A stretch of 64,000 nucleotides of DNA from Limnoperna fortunei. Lineage: Eukaryota > Mollusca > Bivalvia > Mytilida > Modiolidae. Below, one piece after another: positions 58,467 to 64,000 of this stretch; position 1 is the stretch's first letter; each line of letters begins with the position of its first letter. Where the stretch lies: NCBI GenBank assembly GCA_944474755.1, contig OX104112.1:80923756-80987755 (forward strand), given 5' to 3'. The position numbers and the translations under genes were made by a program. The notes beneath the pieces were generated by a model, which saw only the letters and a list, made by a program, of their open reading frames with translations, was not told the DNA's origin and made no database searches.

Positions 58467-61400
58467 CTAGCATGAGAATGTCATGGTAACAGGAATGTGA
58501 TCTGTCAGGGTAGATAATCTTGTAATAAAACTATAATTCTGCACATTCTGCAATAACAAAAGTTAAAAAATAACGCATGAATAATATTTCTTCATACATC
58601 GAACTTCCTTCAATCTCTTTTCATTCTTTTAATATTCTTTAACCTTCATAGTTACTAAAACAAATGATGTAGCTGGATGAAATTCAAATTCAAATTCTTT
58701 ATTTCCAATCATGGGCCCATAACAGGCAAATGAAATTTTACACAAACTACATATAACCGAGAGAAAGAGTTGCACGATTGACAGATGTAGAAATAGACAA
58801 AACTGAACAAATTAAAACTTTAAACAAAATTTAATTATACATATACAAAAATATACTGTATGAGGAAACATAGATCAATAATAATGTTACATGCATAAAA
58901 ATAAGCTGTTCATAACAATTGCTGATTGCCTGAAGAATTTTGGAACAAAAAAAAAACCATCGTGTTGATTCAAAAATTGTGGCTTGAACACAACAAACCA
59001 AATACTATTTAATGATTGCCTTATATATTGAAGTTACAATGTATAGTGTGTAATACATATTGACTCTGACTTGAAATCATATATATACACATAGAAGTTG
59101 AAAATATTCAAATACTCTCAAAGGAGCCTTTTTGATCCTACCAATAACTTACCAAAGATTTATCTTTTCTGTATAAAATATAGTCAATTCTTCTCCTCCC
59201 TGCCAACTCCTTTAAATTCATTTTTACTTCCTCTTCCTGCAATGGTTTTGCTGTAACAATTTCATTCATGGTTCCTTCCTTAATATTGGCATCAATCAAA
59301 TATCTGTGTCTCAAAATGGGGTCTTCCAGAGCATCTTTTAGGCCAGCTGGAGTAGATACTTGATCTTCCCACATACACATCTGTCTCATTTCTGTGCCTT
59401 ATAGAACAGAAAGTACAGCTCAAAATTTGTTACAGATTATTGCAATGATTTTATTGTTTTCTAGAAGAATAATAGGTTCATTCATACGTTTTTGGGAAAG
59501 AACGGTTGATCTTTCATGAGTGGTAAAAATTTATGTCTTTTCGCGAGTGGGGCGCAGCGAAACGAGCCAAAAGACATAAAAATTTCTATCACAAGTGAAA
59601 GATAACACGGGCTTTACCAAAAGGGCATGAAAGTACCTATTTCTTCGGTTAACCAACAACTTTCACATCGTTATATCCTATAGAGTCTCCATTGTTTTAG
59701 ACTCCATTACAATGTCCTTGTTTCTGGCGTTTTGATTGAATGATGCAGCAAGTACAGATGTGTGCGCATGAGCTCATCTGTACTGGGTCATCTGTATCAG
59801 AAATCAGCCATTTTCGGAAGAATCATGTCTGTGCTATTAATTGAGTTTACTTGTACCAAAAGATCTACTAAAGATATTATCTTGGTTCTGTCCAATCTTG
59901 GTCCTGTCAAGTTAATAAATTTTAAATGGATTCTTACCTTCTGTCCAGCCTTGGTCCTGTCCAGGTAATCAAGTCTTCATGGATTCTTACCTTCTGTCCA
60001 CTCTTGGTCCTGTCCAAATAATAAAGATTGAATGGATTCTTACCTTCTGTCCAGTCTTGGTCCTGTCCTGGTAATCAAGTCTTTATGGATTCTTACCTAC
60101 TGTCCAGTCTTGGTCCTGTCCAGATAATAAAGATTGAATGGATTCTTACCTTCTGTTCAGTATTGGTTCTATCCTGGTTATCAAGTCTTTATGGATTCTT
60201 ACCTACTGTCCAGTCTTGGTCCTGTCCAGATAATAAAGATTGAATGGATTCTTACCTTCTGTCCAGTCTTGGTCCTGTCCTGGTAATCAAGTCTTTATGG
60301 ATTCTTACCTACTGTCCAGTCTTGGTCCTGTCCAGGTAATAAAGATGGAATAGATTCTTACCTTCTGTCCAGTCTTGGTCCTGTCCTGGTAATCAAGTCT
60401 TTATGGATTCCTACTTACTGTCCAGTCTTGGTCCTGTCCATAATAAAGATTGAATGGATTCTTACCTTCTGTCCAGTCTTGGTCCTGTCCAGGTAATCAA
60501 GTCTTTATGGATTCTTACTTACTATCCAGTCTTGGTCCTGTACAGGTAATAAAAGTTGAATGTATTCTTACCTACTATCCAGTCTTGGTCCTGTCCTGGT
60601 AATCAAGTCTTTATGGATTCTTACCTACTGTCCAGTCTTGGTCCTGTCCTGGTAATCAAGTCTTTATGGATTCTTACCTACTATCCAGTCTTGGTCCTGT
60701 CCTGGTAATCAAGTCTTTATGGATTCTTACCTACTGTCCAGTCTTGGTCCTGTCCTGGTAATCAAGTCTTTATGGATTCTTACCTACTATCCAGTCTTGG
60801 TCCTGTCCTGGTAATCAAGTCTTTATGGATTCTTACCTACTGTCCAGTCTTGGTCCTGTCCTGGTAATCAAGTCTTTATGGATTCTTACCTACTATCCAG
60901 TCTTCTTACCTACTTGATCTTCCCAGATATACATCTGTCTCATTTCTGTGAGACAAGTCTTTATGGATTCTTACCTACTGTCCAGTCTTGGTCCTGTCCT
61001 GGTTTTACCCTACAAACATCTTCATAGACATTGAATATTTCATGTCTTGTGCAAGACACATCAACTGAAAATAATAATATCAAATTATCTGAAAGGAAAT
61101 ATAGTAGTTTTCTTTCTTAATTTTCTATATGGTGTCTAATGATCATAAACAGTAGGGAAATAAAACATGCTTTAAAATGTTAAGATGAAAGTTCTTAAAA
61201 AACTTTTGTTTATAATTTCTGTTTTTGTTAAAACAATACCTTAACTAGATATCGAGGGCCAACACATTTAGAAAGTAATGATTTTGTGTACCTAGGAAGC
61301 AAGATAACAACAGTTATAAATTCTGGCGTTAATGTCCAAGGCCATATATCTAACCCCACAAAGGCATACGATGCAATCTGTAACATCTGGAGAATCTTAG

Positions 61401-63438
61401 AAGGTGACAAATGCTAATATTCCAAACTAGATCTTTCTGTGGAATCTTGCACACCTATTGGCCAGATACAATCTTGAATGAGGAGCTGTACAAGAGAACC
61501 AACACTACTCCAATTTCTCAAGAGATAACCAGAAGGAGGTGGCTGTGGATTATGTAGGATGCACCAAACCTCCATGGAAACCAGGTGGTATAAGAAAGAT
61601 GGATAGACCAAGCGAGACATGCAGATCAGTGGTGAAGGTTTTAAAGGCTGGACATGGGAACAAGTCCATCATTTGTCCCAGGACAGACTGGCAAGAAAGT
61701 CTCTGGTGATTGCTTCTAAGTATGAAGAGAACTAACTTCACATTATGAAGAGGACTAAGTAAAGGACATAATACCTAAAAAAGCAAGCAATCACAACTAT
61801 TACTGAGCTGTGCATTTCAAAATTATTTTCACTGTGCTAGTGAAGGAAATGCTCATTGAATGCTGAAGGCATAAACAATTTTTTTCTACAGAATTTTATT
61901 GTGTATATGTTATCCTTTTTTCATTAAGCCAATTATTAAAAATAATTGAATTTCAAAACAATCTTTGAATAGCATTCAGTATAGCTTACCTGGTGATAAA
62001 TTGTCAAAGTTAAAATCTCCACACAAAACATCAAACAGAATGATATCTGATGACTTCATTGTCTCTTGGCGAAAGAGCTTTGTCCAATTTAAAATTTCAT
62101 CTAACTGTCTTTGCAAAGTTGTGTTCATACCTGGATAATTCAAGAAATAAATAATATTATTGTATTGAACCTTGAATGATTAAATAAAAACTCTATCACT
62201 ACTATTATACTATTTTCTGTTGTGCAATCTCACTCAAATTCAATCTCTCATGGGTCCAGTTTAACTGACTGAAGTTAAACGGAGGCAATAAAAGATCAAA
62301 TGTTTAATAATAAGATGGTATTATTGTGTGATGAAAGATGATATGCAGAAATTCTGACAAACCATAATCCACTTTATAGAATGGAAGGAACTATTTTATT
62401 ATACGACTGTAAATAATTCTTTCATTTGATTGGCTTTGAGTGCCTTCAGAAGTAGTAATTGAGCATGAGAACAACCTTACATGGGCTTAAAATAGCTCAA
62501 GCTCTTGAGTTCAGTCTGATGAAGAGTTATTATCACCCTGGAGTATCCTAAAAATAGACTGCAGAACCCTGGTAGTGTCTAAAAATAATATGTATTATGC
62601 TATTTTCTTAATTAACTTTGACCTTGATATCATACTTTCATATTAAATTTATTCATATAATAGAACACTTATTGACTTTAACATGGGTTGACATCCATTT
62701 TTACAAACCTTCATAAAAATATATTTACCTCACCTAATGGCTTGGTAAATATAATTTTCTGAAGGTTGATAAAAACAGTTAATATTTGTATATTCTCTTT
62801 TGATAAATAACAAAAAAGATATTGCCATTCCTTGTTAATGTTTGACAGTGTGGGATATTATTACATGAATAGAACTTTGCATGTTTTTGATTGGTATAAA
62901 AACTACTTTTGGATTAAATCACAACAATACTTAAATTGCATCAAAATATGGTTATTTTTGTCCGCTGCACAAGAGGTGAAGCGTAATTTGATTCGATTCA
63001 TTTACGCATTTGAAAAACAAAAATAAACAGTAACTGACTTTGATATGCAGTCATCTGTATTTCTCTACCCTCAAAAGGGGTCTAAGTGGGTAGTGGTTAA
63101 GGTAGTTCAACTACTAATGATCATGAGGTCTAACAAAACTGAGGTTGCTGGCTCGAATCTCACTGCAGGCAGGGTGCACTCATCTCCAATCTTAATTGAT
63201 AAGAATTGCTAGTATTCCTACTGAAGGTCAGGGTTTTCTCCAGGTACTATGGCTTCTTCCCTCAATAAAAAGTGGACACCATGATATAACTGAAAGATTG
63301 CTGAAAGTGGTGTTAACCAGCATTCAAACAAACAAATCAACCCTCAAAAAAGGTATACTTACCTGGCTCAGTGGCTCGATGAATATTGCTTGTCACTGGC
63401 TGAGAAATCTGGATAGCAAAGTCAGTAATTGTATAATA
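58467..63438 (-). CDS. SMPD3-like: Neutral sphingomyelinase (SMPD3-like) copy 2, 5' part incomplete
   Basis: Minus-strand exons homologous to copy 1 exons 3-6: 62130-61990, 61064-60975, 59391-59153, 58547-58467. Joined phases agree. Residue landmarks: ILFDVLCGDFNFDN (catalytic Asp/Asn), VKPGQDQDWTVE across the exon 4/5 junction, WEDQVSTPAGLKDAL, AGRRRIDYILYRKDKS, and STLTDHIP with the catalytic Asp-His, then TAG. Exon 5 is 239 bases, against 210 in copy 1, and unbroken. A possible preceding exon is 63438-63363 (76 bases, phase 0 to 1, as expected for exon 2), but its sequence (ending TSNIHRATEP) fits the family poorly. An exon 1 would lie beyond the window edge. Intron 4 contains the 53-bp splice-junction array. 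Confidence 0.85.
58683..58800 (-). mobile_element. 3' end of a LINE
   Basis: The minus strand reads 'TTATGGGCCCATGATTGGAA', then 'ATAAAGAATTTG' and a short (AATTTG)n tail. This is a 3'-terminal structure I recall for several animal LINE families. No coding part is visible, so it is a 5'-truncated copy. Confidence 0.55.
59470..59830. repeat. Palindromic MITE-like element, copy near 59.6 kb
   Basis: Highly similar to 1990-2430: 'TTCATACGTTTTTGGGAAAG', 'TTTATGTCTTTTCGCGAGTG', 'AACGAGCCAAAAGACATAAA', and the flank 'CATCTGTACTGGGTCATCTG'. It lies just downstream (towards lower coordinates) of the 53-bp array, in intron 4 of sphingomyelinase copy 2. Confidence 0.75.
59885..60974 (-). repeat. 53-bp splice-junction minisatellite with higher-order structure
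   Basis: About 19 units. Read on the minus strand, each has the last 24-28 bases of exon 4 (CCAGGACAGGACCAAGACTGG and ACAGTAG) followed by a strong donor GTAAGAATCCAT and a variable spacer. Two spacer types, ending 'AAAGACTTGATTAC' or 'TCAATCTTTATTA', alternate in the part farther from exon 4. In the part closest to exon 4 the exon-derived bases alternate between GTAG and ATAG. The period is therefore two units. The array ends at exon 4 itself. Confidence 0.95.
60910..60945 (-). other. Duplicated 5' piece of exon 5 inside the array, possible cassette exon
   Basis: On the minus strand 'GTCTCACAG' precedes 36 bases that copy the start of exon 5 (AAATGAGACAGATGT...GAAGATCAAGT) and run into AG and then GTAAGAAG. 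It has a usable acceptor and donor, and 36 bases entered in phase 1 leave in phase 1. Inclusion would add 12 residues (EMRQMYIWEDQV) before exon 5 without breaking the frame. It lies between array units, one unit from exon 4. Confidence 0.6.
61270..61765 (+). pseudogene. RTE-like LINE ORF2 3' fragment
   Basis: Plus-strand frames read FVYLGSKITT, then RRRWLWI, RMHQTSMETRW and KGWTWEQVHHLSQDRLARKSLV. These match the C-terminal end of endonuclease-type LINE reverse transcriptases ('F.YLGS.I', 'RRRW.WIGH.LR', 'TW..L.R.AQDR..WR..V'). Frameshifts separate the blocks. It lies in intron 3 of sphingomyelinase copy 2, antisense to it. Confidence 0.75.
63085..63335 (+). mobile_element. SINE, nearly full length
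   Basis: 'GTGGGTAGTGGTTAAGGTAG' (A-box region), 'GCTGGCTCGAATCTCACTGC' (B box), 'CTTAATTGATAAGAATTGC', 'GGACACCATGATATAACTG' and a tail 'CATTCAAACAAACAAATC'. Confidence 0.8.
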
Positions 63439-63473
63439 CTGCCAATCAATCATGTGAGCTCATGGCTTGACAG

Positions 63474-64000
63474 TGTGGGATAATAATACCAACCAATCAT
63501 GAGATCTCATGGCAAGACAGTGTGGGATAATAATACCAACCAATCATGTGATCTCATGGCTTGACATTGTGGGATAATAATACCAACCAATCATGAGATC
63601 TCATGGCTTGACAGTGTGGGATAATAATACCAACCAATCATGTGATCTCATGGTTTGACACTGTAGGATAACACTGCCAACCAATCATGTGATCTCATGG
63701 CTAGACAGTGTGGGACAATAATACCAACAAATCATGTGATCTCATGGCTAGACGGTGGGGGACAATAATACCAACCAATCATTTGATCTCATGACTAGAC
63801 GGTGTGGGATAATAATACCAACAAATCATGTGATCTTATGGTTTGACAGTGTGGGATAATAATACCAACAAATCATGTGATCTCGTGGCTAGACAGTGTG
63901 GGATAATAATACCAACAAATCATGTGATCTTATGGTTTGACACTGTAGGATAACACTGCCAACCAATCATGTGATCTCATGGCTAGACAGTGTGGGACAA
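63474..64000. repeat. 47-bp tandem array running off the window end
   Basis: About 11 units of 'TGTGGGATAATAATACCAAC', 'CAATCATGTGATCTCATGGC' and 'TTGACAG'. Variants include 'ACTGTAGGATAACACTGCC' and alternate GTGATC/GAGATC. The first unit merges with the acceptor side of the candidate exon at 63363-63438 ('GATTGATTGGCAG', minus strand). Confidence 0.95.

Noticed and set aside
59885..60974. CRISPR-like array
   Set aside because: Units are head-to-tail repeats without unique spacers and derive from an exon-intron junction in a eukaryotic gene.
63474..64000. CRISPR-like array at the window end
   Set aside because: The 47-bp unit repeats without unique spacers; it is an ordinary minisatellite.

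Overview
The window reads as AT-rich nuclear DNA from a bivalve mollusc, most likely a mytilid mussel. The reasons are many short exons with canonical GT/AG introns, bivalve-type tRNA-derived SINEs, a roughly 150-bp tandem repeat and a dispersed 'GGTTTGGCATGCC' repeat that I recall from mussel genomes, and a tyrosine-recombinase retrotransposon of Ngaro/DIRS type. The species call is an inference. Exons were joined by hand from reading phase, splice sites and remembered human homologues; no search was run.

Layout. (1) 8-10546, plus strand: a 16-exon BPI/LBP family gene for a secreted lipid/LPS-binding protein, with start, signal peptide and stop present; one internal junction (exon 12 to 13) is unresolved. 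(2) 12.07-12.6 kb, minus: decayed exons 5 and 6 of a neutral sphingomyelinase (SMPD3-like). (3) 12.6-19.9 kb: mostly non-coding, with SINEs, an (ATTT)n tract and one orphan exon-like segment. (4) 19927-34831, plus: a complete 12-exon glutathione synthetase-like gene of 482 codons. The ATP/Mg site is intact, but several positions of the substrate pocket are changed. (5) 34.92-40.15 kb, minus: a frameshifted Ngaro-type element (gag, RT-RNase H, tyrosine recombinase, SGNH hydrolase) inserted 89 bp after the synthetase stop. (6) 44.5-50.5 kb, minus: SMPD3-like copy 1. All six exons are present, but exon 5 carries a 29-bp deletion that breaks the frame. (7) 55.2-56.3 kb, plus: a pseudogene of synthetase exons 3-4 with some flanking intron. 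(8) 58.5-64 kb, minus: SMPD3-like copy 2. Exons 3-6 are intact and the 5' part runs towards or past the window edge.

The repeating order sphingomyelinase (minus) / synthetase (plus) / sphingomyelinase (minus) / synthetase pseudogene (plus) / sphingomyelinase (minus) points to tandem duplication of a two-gene, tail-to-tail cassette, with the copies at different stages of decay.

The most unusual structure is a set of minisatellites seeded on exon-intron junctions. In both sphingomyelinase copies the end of exon 4 plus its 5' splice site is reiterated in the following intron. In copy 2 this gives about 19 units of 53 bp arranged as alternating monomer types, with a piece of exon 5, complete with splice sites, embedded in the array. 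Weaker arrays of the same kind follow synthetase exon 4 and abut a candidate exon near 63.4 kb. The two other leads are the altered acceptor pocket of the synthetase and several near-perfect foldbacks at 48.9, 52.7 and 53.0 kb.
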